Source of the DNA: an uncultured Lachnospiraceae bacterium
GTDB lineage: Bacteria; Bacillota; Clostridia; Lachnospirales; Lachnospiraceae
Direction of reading: 5' to 3'
Assembly: GCA_947625205.1 (NCBI GenBank)
Contig: CANQNN010000001.1
Span: 62,001-126,000 of the forward strand
DNA: 64,000 nucleotides
Part shown: positions 22,646 to 30,999 of the stretch, piece by piece
Position numbering within the stretch: position 1 is the stretch's first letter
Layout: each line of letters opens with the position of its first letter
Translations under genes and position numbers: made by a program
Notes under the pieces: generated by a model
Databases searched by the model: none
Told to the model about the DNA's origin: nothing
What the model saw: the letters and a program-made list of their open reading frames with translations, nothing else

Positions 22646-23947
22646 TTACTTCTTATCCTTATCCATCGGACGAACCAGGAATACGCTCAGGCACAGCGCG
22701 ATGATGTAGAGCACAATGGTAAAGTACAGCACGTTCTGATATCCTACAGGATTGATGCTGTTGCCGTGCGCGTCTGTGATAAACTCACCTGTGCGGTTTA
22801 CGATGAAGTTAGCGATCTGGTTGCCCGTAAGACCAGCAAAGGCCCACGCGGACAGCGTCACGCCGTGCAGCGCACTAATGCTTCCCATGCCGTAATGGTC
22901 GGAAAGAAGCGTCGGCACATTGGAGAAACCGCCGCCGTATCCCGCGTTAACTACGAAGATCAGACCCAGAACCAGGATCGTCAGCAGGATGTTGCCCGCG
23001 CCGTTTTTGATACCGCCTGTGATCATCACAAGGCCCGTGAATACGATGGACAGGATAAAGATCAGTTTATAAATGGTGTTCCTGTCCTTCATCGTGTCCG
23101 CCCATGCGGAGAAGCCAAGACGTCCGCCCGCATTGAAGATAGCGGAAATGGTGGAGATAATGCCTACCACGCTGGCCAGACCGATACATTTCACGATCAT
23201 CTTCTCCTGGGAGATCAGCGCCAGACCGCAGGTGATGTTAATGTAGAACATAACCCAGATGCCAATATAGTTGGTGACCGGTCTTGTCTTGATGACGGAG
23301 AGGATACCCTGTCCTTTCTCCTTCTTCTGCGGTTCGTGCCAGCCTTCCGGTTTCTTTAACAGAAGATGTCCTGCGAACATCATCACGAAGTATACGCATG
23401 CCAGGATCCAGAACATCTTGTAGATGCCGCCCTCGCCGAGACCGTCCAGCATACCCTGCATGATCGGGCTGGCGATTGCCTTAGCTGCGCCGAAACCGGC
23501 AACGGCAAGTCCGGTGGCCAGTCCCTTGCGGTCCTCAAACCAGAGCATCAGTGTCTTAACGGGGGACAGGTAGCCGGTTCCCAGACCGATACCCATGATA
23601 AAACCGTAGCTTATGTAGATGCCGATAAGCGACAGCGGGTTGTGCTGATGCAGACCGCCGTAATAGATGAAGAAGCCGGTGCCCGCCATACCCAGTGCAA
23701 AGCAGATCGCCGCGATCAGAGACGATTTGTGGATGTCCTTCTCGACCACGTTGCCCAGAAAAGCCGCCGACATGCCGAGGAAAAAGATCGCGAAGCTGAA
23801 TGCCCATTCCGTAGCGCCCTTGGAGAAGCCGATGTAATCCGCGATCTCCTGACTGAAAATAGACCAGCAGTACACCGTACCGATACTGCAATGGAGTAAT
23901 AACGCCGGGATCGCGGCGCGTATCCATTTGTTTTCTTTCATTTTCAT
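22646..23947 (-). CDS. OFA-family MFS transporter (oxalate/formate antiporter-like)
   Basis: 433 residues with about 12 membrane helices. The family-typical opening PALLLHCSIGTVYCWSIFSQ, GLGTGYLSPVKTLMLWFEDRKGLATG in the fourth/fifth helix region and NAGYGGGFSNVPTLLSDHYG in the second half identify the oxalate:formate antiporter branch of the major facilitator superfamily. Members exchange small mono- and dicarboxylates and many have unknown substrates; oxalate is not proved. The start is preceded by AAAGGATATCGG. It stands alone, convergent to the glycan operon and divergent from the metallohydrolase, so the substrate cannot be read from neighbours. Confidence 0.85.
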   Translation of the reverse strand: MKMKENKWIRAAIPALLLHCSIGTVYCWSIFSQEIADYIGFSKGATEWAFSFAIFFLGMSAAFLGNVVEKDIHKSSLIAAICFALGMAGTGFFIYYGGLHQHNPLSLIGIYISYGFIMGIGLGTGYLSPVKTLMLWFEDRKGLATGLAVAGFGAAKAIASPIMQGMLDGLGEGGIYKMFWILACVYFVMMFAGHLLLKKPEGWHEPQKKEKGQGILSVIKTRPVTNYIGIWVMFYINITCGLALISQEKMIVKCIGLASVVGIISTISAIFNAGGRLGFSAWADTMKDRNTIYKLIFILSIVFTGLVMITGGIKNGAGNILLTILVLGLIFVVNAGYGGGFSNVPTLLSDHYGMGSISALHGVTLSAWAFAGLTGNQIANFIVNRTGEFITDAHGNSINPVGYQNVLYFTIVLYIIALCLSVFLVRPMDKDKK

Positions 23948-24064
23948 TATACCCGATATCCTTTCTTACGTTATTGCTGCGGACAGTGAGACATATGCCG
24001 CAATTCCAGTATATTTTACTCCTAATAAGAGAAAAACTCAAGAGAAAAGATAGGCGGGGAAGTC

Positions 24065-24093
24065 TTGAAAAAAGAGCTGCCGCATGCTATCAT
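24065..24093 (+). promoter_or_regulatory. Candidate promoter of the metallohydrolase gene
   Basis: TTGAAA (24065-24070), 17-base spacer, TATCAT (24088-24093), about 70 bases before the start codon at 24163. Confidence 0.6.
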
Positions 24094-24162
24094 GAACAAC
24101 ATGGATAAGTGAGAGATACAGTAAAATAGTTCCCGCATGACGGGATACAGGAGGGTTCACAG

Positions 24163-24753
24163 ATGGCAAGATTACTCTATCAGGGACACGGCAGTATGCG
24201 TCTTATGACGGACAGGGGCACGGTGGTTTACATCGATCCCTTTATCGGGGAGGGCTATGATGTGCCCGCCGATCTGATCCTGGTGACGCACCAGCATCAC
24301 GATCATAACCGGATCGACCTGCCTGCGCGTAAGAAGGACTGCCGGGTCATTCAGAATATGGATGCGCTGCAGAACGGTATCTATCAGAAGTTTATTGTGA
24401 AGGATACTAATATAGAAGCAACACAGGCATATAATAAGAACCATCCTAAGGATGCGTGCGTGGGTTATCTGGTTTCTGCAGACGGTATTCTGCTTTATTT
24501 TGCCGGAGATACGGCGAGGACGGCACAGATGGAGACGCTTGCCGGCAGGATGATCGATTATGCTTTTCTTCCCATAGACGGCATCTATACGATGAATGTG
24601 CCGGAGGCGGAGGAGTGCGCCCGCCTGATCGGGGCGAAGCATACCGTTCCGGTCCACATGAAACCGGGCGAGCTGTTTGACAGGTCTGTGGCGGGATCTT
24701 TTCAGACAGAAAGCGCAATGATACTGGAGCCGGGGCAGGAGATCACGCTGTAG
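24163..24753 (+). CDS. UlaG-like metallo-beta-lactamase-fold hydrolase
   Basis: 196 residues. THQHHDHNRID near residue 47 is the HxHxDH metal motif of the fold, GDTARTAQ carries the bridging Asp, and VPVHMKPGELF the last His. Length and layout match the short UlaG-like group (Lactamase_B_2/3), which contains L-ascorbate-6-phosphate lactonase and many enzymes of unknown substrate. The ribosome site is CAGGAGGG, 7 bases before ATG. It stands alone between the MFS gene and the amino-acid importer, so its substrate is not clear. Cytoplasmic, with no signal peptide. Confidence 0.85.
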   Translation: MARLLYQGHGSMRLMTDRGTVVYIDPFIGEGYDVPADLILVTHQHHDHNRIDLPARKKDCRVIQNMDALQNGIYQKFIVKDTNIEATQAYNKNHPKDACVGYLVSADGILLYFAGDTARTAQMETLAGRMIDYAFLPIDGIYTMNVPEAEECARLIGAKHTVPVHMKPGELFDRSVAGSFQTESAMILEPGQEITL

Positions 24754-24810
24754 AAAACGGATGGCGGATCTTAAACGCGGGCGGTCCGGCGGCGGCATCA
24801 CCGGACATAT

Positions 24811-24851
24811 TACTTCATCTTTTTCGGCACTTTACTTCATCTTTTTCGGCA
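24811..24851 (+). repeat. Short direct repeat, 19 bp, 22-bp period
   Basis: TACTTCATCTTTTTCGGCA occurs at 24811-24829 and again at 24833-24851, exact. The second copy ends 7 bases before the -35 element of the importer promoter, so this could be a regulator-binding pair or a local duplication. Confidence 0.75.
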
Positions 24852-24858
24852 AAAAAGA

Positions 24859-24888
24859 TTGACAAACCGGTACAGGCAATTGTATACT
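24859..24888 (+). promoter_or_regulatory. Promoter of the branched-chain amino-acid importer
   Basis: TTGACA (24859-24864), 18-base spacer, TATACT (24883-24888). The transcript would carry a leader of about 100 bases before the start at 24998. Confidence 0.7.
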
Positions 24889-24933
24889 ACAAAAGATTAA
24901 TAGGTTTTATGGAATATACGTAAATCGTCAAAG

Positions 24934-24968
24934 GTGACCTTCTTATTTAAAGGAGAGGGTCATTTTTT
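24934..24968 (+). promoter_or_regulatory. Candidate leader attenuator hairpin
   Basis: TGACCTTCT can pair with AGAGGGTCA across the short ATTTAAAGG region, and TTTTTT follows directly, so the leader of the importer mRNA contains a terminator-like hairpin about 30 bases before the start codon. No T-box or known riboswitch core was recognised. Confidence 0.45.
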
Positions 24969-24997
24969 ATAAAATCTATGTTATGGAGGAAAATATT

Positions 24998-26299
24998 ATG
25001 AAAAAAAAGTTACTGGCAATGCTGCTTGCAACGGCAATGGTCTGTTCGGTGACGGCATGCGGCGGTGATTCCGCAGGCACGGCAGACAACAGCGCAGATG
25101 CAGGCGAAACAACTGAGACAACAGACGATGCTGCGACAACAGACGATGCTGCGGCCGCAGACGACGGTGCAGCAGATGATGCTGCGGCTGACGCCACCGG
25201 CAGCGGTTCCCTGACAGGAACGCTGAAGCTGGGTGTGATCGGACCCCTTACAGGCGCTGCGGCTCTGTATGGTAATGCGGTTGACAGCGGTTCCGCTATC
25301 GCGGTGGAGGAGATCAACGCGATCAGCTCCGATTTCCAGATCGAGTTAAACGCCCAGGACGATGAGCATGACGCCGAGAAGTCTGTCAATGCTTACAACA
25401 ATCTGAAGGACTGGGGAGCGCAGGCCATCATCGGCTGTGTTACCACAACACCCTGTGTTGCAGTCGCTTCCGAGGCCAATGCGGACCGTATGTTTATGCT
25501 GACTCCTTCGGCTTCCGCTACGGATGTTACCAAGGGCAAGGACAATGTATATCAGCTGTGCTTCTCCGATCCCAACCAGGGTTCGGCTTCCGCACAGTAT
25601 ATTTCCGATAACGGACTGGCTGAGAAGGTTGCCGTGATCTATAATAACTCTGATGCGTATTCAACGGGTATCTACCAGACGTTCCAGACGGCGGCCGAAA
25701 GCCTCGGCATGGATGTTGTATCCGTTACGACTTTTACGGATGACACAGCGAACGATTTCTCCGTGCAGCTGACAGAGGCACAGAATGCAGGCGCGGATCT
25801 GATCTTCCTGCCGATCTATTATACGCCGGCTTCCCTGATCATGCAGCAGGCGGCGTCCATGAGCTATGACGTAAAGTTCTTCGGCGTGGACGGTATGGAC
25901 GGTATTCTCTCTCTGGAAGGGTTCGATACTTCTCTGGCGGAGGGCGTTATGCTTCTTACCCCGTTCTCGGCGGATGCAACGGACGACAAGACGGTTTCTT
26001 TTGTAGGCAAATATCAGGCTGCAAACGGCGAGATCCCTTCCCAGTTCGCAGCTGACGGTTATGACTGTGCGTATGCCATGTATGCGGCGCTCACCTACTA
26101 TGCGGATAAGAACGGCGGATTCAATGTGGACGGCGTAAGCTACCAGGATCTGTGCGAGATACTGATCTCCGTATTCTCTGATCCTTCCTTCTCCGTAGAC
26201 GGTATCACGGGCGAAGGCATGACATGGACTGCGGCGGGCGAGGTCAACAAAGCGCCCAAGGCGGTTGTGATCAAAGATGGCGCATATGCGGGCCTGTAA
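24998..26299 (+). CDS. livJ: Branched-chain amino-acid ABC transporter, substrate-binding lipoprotein
   Basis: 433 residues. The ATG at 24998 is preferred over the one at 24983 because GGAGG lies between them. A lipoprotein signal peptide ends in the lipobox VTAC with Cys21. A low-complexity acidic linker rich in Ala, Asp and Thr (about residues 25-70) ties the domain to the membrane. The type I periplasmic-binding fold follows: LKLGVIGPLTGAAALYGNAV, INAQDDEHDAEKSVNAYN-like middle part and DGYDCAYAMYAAL near the end. It delivers leucine, isoleucine, valine or related ligands to the LivHMGF complex encoded downstream; the true ligand is unproved. A hairpin after the gene probably sets its higher expression. 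Confidence 0.9.
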   Translation: MKKKLLAMLLATAMVCSVTACGGDSAGTADNSADAGETTETTDDAATTDDAAAADDGAADDAAADATGSGSLTGTLKLGVIGPLTGAAALYGNAVDSGSAIAVEEINAISSDFQIELNAQDDEHDAEKSVNAYNNLKDWGAQAIIGCVTTTPCVAVASEANADRMFMLTPSASATDVTKGKDNVYQLCFSDPNQGSASAQYISDNGLAEKVAVIYNNSDAYSTGIYQTFQTAAESLGMDVVSVTTFTDDTANDFSVQLTEAQNAGADLIFLPIYYTPASLIMQQAASMSYDVKFFGVDGMDGILSLEGFDTSLAEGVMLLTPFSADATDDKTVSFVGKYQAANGEIPSQFAADGYDCAYAMYAALTYYADKNGGFNVDGVSYQDLCEILISVFSDPSFSVDGITGEGMTWTAAGEVNKAPKAVVIKDGAYAGL

Positions 26300-26320
26300 G
26301 TTCTGATATAGAAGCTTCAT

Positions 26321-26347
26321 AAGGGGTTGTCGCTTGGCAGCCCCTTT
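26321..26347 (+). terminator. Intercistronic hairpin, partial terminator
   Basis: AAGGGGTTGTC pairs with GGCAGCCCCTT (G-U pairs allowed) and is followed by TTGTTTT. Placed between the binding protein and the permease genes, it would let most transcripts end after livJ, a common arrangement. Confidence 0.75.
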
Positions 26348-26390
26348 TGTTTTCACATAGTGCAGGTACAGAGAAAGGTATGGTATTTAA

Positions 26391-27260
26391 ATGTTAAACT
26401 ATCTTATCAACGGTATCAGCCTTGGCAGTGTGTATGCGATCATTGCGCTTGGCTACACAATGGTATACGGTATTGCAAAGATGTTAAACTTTGCTCACGG
26501 GGACGTCATTATGGTGGGCGGCTATATATCATTCTGCGCCACAAGTTATCTTGGGCTGCCGGTGATCCCGTCCGTACTGCTTTCCATATTTGTCTGTACC
26601 GTACTGGGGATCGTTATTGAACGGCTGGCATACAAACCGCTTCGTGCCGCGACGTCTCTGGCGGTTCTGATCACGGCGATCGGCGTATCTTATTTTCTGC
26701 AGAATGCGGCGCTGTTGATCTGGTCATCCAATCCGAAAGCGTATCCTAACATGGTGGCGCTGCCGCCGCTTGCGATCGGGAACACACAGATTTCGGCGGT
26801 ATCCCTTGTCACAATCATTGCCTGTATTGTAATTATGGTGGCGCTGACATTGTTTACCAACAAGACTAAGATGGGTAAAGCCATGCGTGCCGTGTCTGAG
26901 GACAAGGATGCGGCGCAGCTCATGGGGATCAATGTAAATGCAACGATTTCTCTGACTTTTGCGATAGGCTCGGGCCTGGCGGCAGTGGCGGGCGTTCTGC
27001 TGTGCTCCGCCTATCCGACGCTTATGCCGACTACGGGCGCGATGCCGGGCATCAAGGCTTTTACGGCTGCGGTATTCGGTGGTATCGGATCGATCCCGGG
27101 CGCAATGCTTGGCGGTATCCTGTTAGGTATCATTGAGATATTCGGTAAGGCATATATTTCCACGCAGCTGTCGGATGCGATCGTTTTTTCCGTGCTGATA
27201 CTGATACTGCTTGTGAAACCTACGGGGCTTCTCGGCAGGAAGATCAGCGAGAAAGTGTAG
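26391..27260 (+). CDS. livH: Branched-chain amino-acid ABC transporter permease LivH
   Basis: 289 residues, about eight membrane helices. The opening LINGISLGSVYAIIALGYTMVYGIAKMLNF is split here only for description and is the LivH signature, with FAHGDVIMVGGYIS after it. The MGINVNATISLTFAIGSGLAAVAG region and FGGIGSIPGAMLGG near the C terminus are the permease coupling and family motifs. It forms the membrane channel with LivM. The stop is 10 bases before the livM start. Confidence 0.93.
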   Translation: MLNYLINGISLGSVYAIIALGYTMVYGIAKMLNFAHGDVIMVGGYISFCATSYLGLPVIPSVLLSIFVCTVLGIVIERLAYKPLRAATSLAVLITAIGVSYFLQNAALLIWSSNPKAYPNMVALPPLAIGNTQISAVSLVTIIACIVIMVALTLFTNKTKMGKAMRAVSEDKDAAQLMGINVNATISLTFAIGSGLAAVAGVLLCSAYPTLMPTTGAMPGIKAFTAAVFGGIGSIPGAMLGGILLGIIEIFGKAYISTQLSDAIVFSVLILILLVKPTGLLGRKISEKV

Positions 27261-27270
27261 GTGGAACGTC

Positions 27271-28332
27271 ATGAGGAAACTATCAAAGAGTGCACGGAAC
27301 AGTTTCATCAATTATGGCATTGTGCTGGTGTTTTTCCTTGTATTCCAGATCATGCTTTCAATGGGAAAATTAAGCAGCTCTTTTTCGGGGCAGCTGATCC
27401 CTATATGTACTTATGTGATCATGGCCGTTTCTTTGAATCTGGTGGTAGGCATATCGGGTGAGTTGAGCCTGGGACACGCGGGTTTCATGAGCGTGGGCGC
27501 GTTCAGCGGGGTCGTTATGGCGTCGTGTATACAGAATGTTGTTGGTCCTTCCTGGCTGAGACTGGCGTTGTCCATATTAGTCGGCGCTCTGTGTGCGGCG
27601 GTAGCGGGTACGATCATAGGTATTCCGGTGCTGCGCCTGCGGGGAGATTATCTGGCGATCGTCACGCTGGCTTTCGGTGAGATCATTAAGAATGTGCTGA
27701 ACTGTCTCTATGTGGGCGTGGACAGCCACGGCCTGCACATCAGCATGAAAGACGCCGTTTCGCTCGGCATGGAAGCGGATGGCATCACGATCATCAACGG
27801 GCCGATGGGAGCGCTCGGCATCCGGAAGATATCTACTTTTATAAGCGCCGTGGTTCTGGTGCTGATCGTACTTTTCATCATACAGAATCTGGTGAACAGC
27901 CGCAGCGGACGCGCGATCAAAGCGATCCGGGACAATCGTATCGCTGCGGAGTCATGCGGTATCAACGTGATGAAATACAAGATGATGGCGTTTGTGGTGT
28001 CCGCTGCGGCGGCGGGTGCGGCGGGTGCGCTCTATGCGCTCAATTACTCAACAGTTGTGCCGAAGAAGTTTGATTTTAATACATCCATCCTGATCTTGGT
28101 ATTCGTGGTGCTGGGCGGGATCGGTAATCTGCGGGGTTCCATGATCGCGGCGGCGGTCCTGACGGTCCTGCCGGAGATGCTGCGTCAATTCCAGGACTAC
28201 CGTATGCTCATATACGCAGTGGTTCTTATCCTTGTTATGATCCTTACCAATAACCGCAGGGCGAAGGATGCGCTTGGCAGAATAAAAGACACTGTTTTTA
28301 GAAGAAACCGGTTACAGGAGGCAGACAAATGA
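27271..28332 (+). CDS. livM: Branched-chain amino-acid ABC transporter permease LivM
   Basis: 353 residues, about ten hydrophobic segments after a short basic N terminus. VVGISGELSLGHAGFMSVGA is the LivM hallmark, and AFVVSAAAAGAAGALYA plus VVLGGIGNLRGSMIAA near residues 235-285 are conserved permease segments. Partner of LivH in the heterodimeric channel. Its last codons overlap the start of livG by 4 bases. Confidence 0.92.
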   Translation: MRKLSKSARNSFINYGIVLVFFLVFQIMLSMGKLSSSFSGQLIPICTYVIMAVSLNLVVGISGELSLGHAGFMSVGAFSGVVMASCIQNVVGPSWLRLALSILVGALCAAVAGTIIGIPVLRLRGDYLAIVTLAFGEIIKNVLNCLYVGVDSHGLHISMKDAVSLGMEADGITIINGPMGALGIRKISTFISAVVLVLIVLFIIQNLVNSRSGRAIKAIRDNRIAAESCGINVMKYKMMAFVVSAAAAGAAGALYALNYSTVVPKKFDFNTSILILVFVVLGGIGNLRGSMIAAAVLTVLPEMLRQFQDYRMLIYAVVLILVMILTNNRRAKDALGRIKDTVFRRNRLQEADK

Positions 28333-29129
28333 GTGAGAAGGATAGGGCAGAAAAGTTCGTTCTGCAGGCTGTACACTTAGGGATCGATTTCGGCGGCCTG
28401 ACTGCTGTTGACGATTTTAATATGGAAATAGAAAAGACGCAGATCGCCGGGCTGATCGGGCCTAACGGTGCGGGAAAAACGACTGTTTTCAATCTGCTTA
28501 CCAAGGTGTACCAGCCTACGCGGGGACGTATTCTGTTAGACGGCAGGGATATAGATGGCATGAACACGATCCAGGTCAACCAGGCGGGGATCGCAAGAAC
28601 ATTTCAGAATATCAGATTGTTTGAAAAACTGAGCGTGGAGGACAATGTCAAGATCGGTCTGCATAATCGTACGCAGTACAGTATGTGGAGCGGTATCTTC
28701 AGACTGCCGAAATACTGGAGCGCGGAGAAGAAAAGCCATGAGCAGGCGCTGGAGCTTCTGTCCATCTTCGACATGCAGGATCTGGCGGATGTGACCGCCG
28801 GTTCGCTTCCTTACGGTGCGCAGCGCCGCCTGGAGATCGTGCGCGCACTGGCGACGGGTCCGAAGCTTCTGCTTCTGGACGAACCTGCGGCGGGCATGAA
28901 TCCGTCCGAGACGGCGGAGCTGATGGAGAATATTCGCAAGCTAAGGGATAAATTTGGCATTGCCGTGTTGCTGATCGAACACGATATGAGTTTGGTCATG
29001 GGAATCTGCGAACAGATCGCCGTGCTCAATTTCGGCAAGGTCATCGCGCAGGGTACGCCGGCTCAGATACAGAATGATTCGCAAGTCATCGAGGCCTATC
29101 TGGGTAAGAAGAAGGAGGTTACGCCATGA
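28329..29129 (+). CDS. livG: Branched-chain amino-acid ABC transporter ATPase LivG
   Basis: 266 residues. Walker A GPNGAGKTT near residue 45, a LivG-specific insertion between Walker A and signature (QVNQAGIARTFQNIRLFEKL), signature LPYGAQRRLE near 170, Walker B LLLLDEPAAGMN and switch His in LIEHDMS. YGAQ in place of SGGQ is normal for LivG. It powers transport as a heterodimer with LivF, whose gene overlaps its end by 4 bases. Confidence 0.93.
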   Translation: MSEKDRAEKFVLQAVHLGIDFGGLTAVDDFNMEIEKTQIAGLIGPNGAGKTTVFNLLTKVYQPTRGRILLDGRDIDGMNTIQVNQAGIARTFQNIRLFEKLSVEDNVKIGLHNRTQYSMWSGIFRLPKYWSAEKKSHEQALELLSIFDMQDLADVTAGSLPYGAQRRLEIVRALATGPKLLLLDEPAAGMNPSETAELMENIRKLRDKFGIAVLLIEHDMSLVMGICEQIAVLNFGKVIAQGTPAQIQNDSQVIEAYLGKKKEVTP

Positions 29130-29833
29130 GCATGCTGAAAGTAAGCGATATCAATGTCTATTACGGAAACATTCATGCGATCAAGGGAATCTCTTTTGAG
29201 GTAAACGAGGGTGAGATCGTAACGCTGATCGGCGCTAACGGCGCCGGTAAATCCACTACGCTCAACACGGTGGCGGGGCTGTTAAAGCCGGCCACAGGCA
29301 ATATTGAATTTGAGGGGCAGTCGCTTTTAAACGTTCCGGCACATAAGATCGTAAGCCGAGGTATGGCGCTCTGCCCTGAAGGAAGGCGTATTTTTCTGCA
29401 GTTGACCGTACAGGAGAATCTTGAGATGGGCGCCTATACCCGTCCGTCCGCCGAAACGGCAGATCTGATCGCGGATGTGTACGACCGTTTTCCCAGGCTT
29501 AAGGAACGCTACAGACAGGTGGCGGGCACGCTCTCCGGCGGCGAACAGCAGATGCTGGCTATGGGGCGCGCGCTGATGTCCAAACCGAGGCTTATGATGT
29601 TAGATGAGCCGTCAATGGGTCTGGCGCCCATTCTGGTGGAAAAGATCTTCGAGATCATCGGGGAACTGAACAAGGCGGGAACGACCATACTGCTGGTAGA
29701 ACAGAATGCGCAGATGGCGCTTTCCATAGCCCACAGAAGCTATGTGCTGGAGACGGGGCGCATTACGGTGAGCGGCACGGGAGAAGAGCTTCTCCATAAC
29801 GATGCTGTGCGCAAGGCGTATCTGGGCGGTTAA
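29126..29833 (+). CDS. livF: Branched-chain amino-acid ABC transporter ATPase LivF
   Basis: 235 residues, the shorter ATPase of the pair. Walker A GANGAGKST near residue 38, CPEGRRIFLQLTVQENLEMGA (family-typical region before the signature, quoted in part), signature LSGGEQQMLA, Walker B LMMLDEPSMGL and switch LVEQNAQ with Q in the His position. The LivF type often carries this Q. Last gene of the importer operon; no clear T-run terminator follows. Confidence 0.93.
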   Translation: MSMLKVSDINVYYGNIHAIKGISFEVNEGEIVTLIGANGAGKSTTLNTVAGLLKPATGNIEFEGQSLLNVPAHKIVSRGMALCPEGRRIFLQLTVQENLEMGAYTRPSAETADLIADVYDRFPRLKERYRQVAGTLSGGEQQMLAMGRALMSKPRLMMLDEPSMGLAPILVEKIFEIIGELNKAGTTILLVEQNAQMALSIAHRSYVLETGRITVSGTGEELLHNDAVRKAYLGG

Positions 29834-29880
29834 GACCCGAACGGAGTCCGTGGTGTGTCCGGATGCGCCGCCGGAGAGAT

Positions 29881-30699
29881 CTATGACAGGCGGGCAGGAG
29901 ACTGCCAAAGCAGCTTCTTGACCTGCGTGTACCTCTTCTCGGGGATGGGAAGCTCTGTCCCGTCGGACAGGGTCAGCGCGAATCGCCTGATGCTTTTTGC
30001 GTGGCAGGGATTGACCAGGTAGCCGGAATGGATGCGCAGGAAAAGAGACGGGTATTGCTGTTCAAAGCCGGACAGCGTTCCGTTGACGGTGAGCGTGCCG
30101 CTCTGCGTGTGAAGCAGAAGCTTGGAGGAATGCTTGACCGTTGCGATGTATAGGATGCCGGAGGCATTGATCCGGTGCGTGCATCCGTCCGATGCTTTTA
30201 CGGTAATGTAGTGTTCCTGCTGCGCGGGAATGCGCATCTGTTCGGACACGTTCTCGTAGTGGACGGGATAAATGGTATCCCGGCTGTCATACGGCCATGC
30301 GTCGCTGATGTGCAGACACACGATCCGGGAGCGGTATTGCGTAAGCCCGTCGGCGGTTTTGATTTTCTTCTCCCGCCATGTGTAGTGAAGGTGCTGGTCG
30401 TGCCTGAACGTATTGCCGCTGGGATAATGGGTGTAAATGTCATAGTGGAGCAGGACTTCCTTCACATGCGTGTGCGGGGAGACGCACAGAACCTTAATGT
30501 CGCTCATCGTAAAGGTGAGAGGATGCTTTTCCGCCGTAAATGTCCGGATCAGGTTCTCCCGGCCCCGCAGCAGCTGTCCTCTGGCGGGTCCGATCCATAC
30601 GATGTCATCGCTGACATATTCAAAAAACGGTTCCAGATTGTTCCTGTAGTACTCCGTTATGATATAGATAGAAAGTCTGATGATCTCGTCTGTTTTCAT
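29881..30699 (-). CDS. LytTR-type regulator with N-terminal NTF2-like domain
   Basis: 272 residues from the ATG at 30699 (AAGAGGTT upstream); the longer open frame to 30846 is not needed. Residues 1-135 resemble a SnoaL/NTF2-like cone fold (YRNNLEPFFEYVSDDIVWIGPA), seen in small-ligand-binding or enzymatic domains. Residues about 165-270 are a LytTR DNA-binding domain (RINASGILYIAT, LFLRIHSGYLVNPCHAKSI, LTLSDGTELPIPEKRY). There is no receiver domain, so control would come from a ligand of the NTF2-like part and not from phosphorylation. It faces away from a receiver gene at 31000. Target genes are unknown. Confidence 0.82.
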   Translation of the reverse strand: MKTDEIIRLSIYIITEYYRNNLEPFFEYVSDDIVWIGPARGQLLRGRENLIRTFTAEKHPLTFTMSDIKVLCVSPHTHVKEVLLHYDIYTHYPSGNTFRHDQHLHYTWREKKIKTADGLTQYRSRIVCLHISDAWPYDSRDTIYPVHYENVSEQMRIPAQQEHYITVKASDGCTHRINASGILYIATVKHSSKLLLHTQSGTLTVNGTLSGFEQQYPSLFLRIHSGYLVNPCHAKSIRRFALTLSDGTELPIPEKRYTQVKKLLWQSPARLS

Positions 30700-30865
30700 A
30701 GTAACCTCTTGAAAAATCAGCACATCGGTGTGATTTTTCGTACGAATCTCCATTCCATGACATATTCTGATTATTCTGTGATTTTCCAATAATATGATTA
30801 TAGAGCGCGACATAGTAAAATACAAGTCATTTAGCATGAAAAACAAGCGAAATGTATAAATTTTG

Positions 30866-30895
30866 TTGCATTATGGGGGGGGGCTCAGGTTTAAT
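30866..30895 (+). promoter_or_regulatory. Possible phase-variable promoter with G9 spacer tract
   Basis: TTGCAT (30866-30871), 18-base spacer containing nine G at 30875-30883, TTTAAT (30890-30895). One G lost would give the ideal 17-base spacing. The -35 is weak (three of six), so the promoter call is tentative; the tract itself is certain. Confidence 0.35.
30875..30883 (+). repeat. Intergenic G9 homopolymer
   Basis: Nine consecutive G, 117 bases before the receiver-protein start codon, in an otherwise AT-rich segment. Confidence 0.85.
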
Positions 30896-30999
30896 ATAAA
30901 AAGTGATGCTTGGGTCTTGTCTGCGCATGAACAGGCAAGCTTTGCACCGAACGAACAAGGAACGTGAACAGAAGAAATTGACAGGGAGGAAGATGCCCA

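Larger units (their letters stand above)
30700..30999. other. 300-base intergenic region with G9 tract
   Basis: Lies between divergent regulator genes. The left half is AT-rich and should hold the promoter of the LytTR gene. The right half has the G9 tract inside a promoter-like arrangement, and a strong ribosome site GGGAGGAAG just before the receiver gene. No gene is recognised. Confidence 0.5.

Noticed and set aside
22538-23359. 273-codon plus-strand frame opposite the MFS gene
   Set aside because: Composition of an antisense shadow; the minus-strand frame has clear transporter motifs.
24890-24997. T-box or other known riboswitch before livJ
   Set aside because: No T-box core or known aptamer signature was seen; only a simple terminator-like hairpin.
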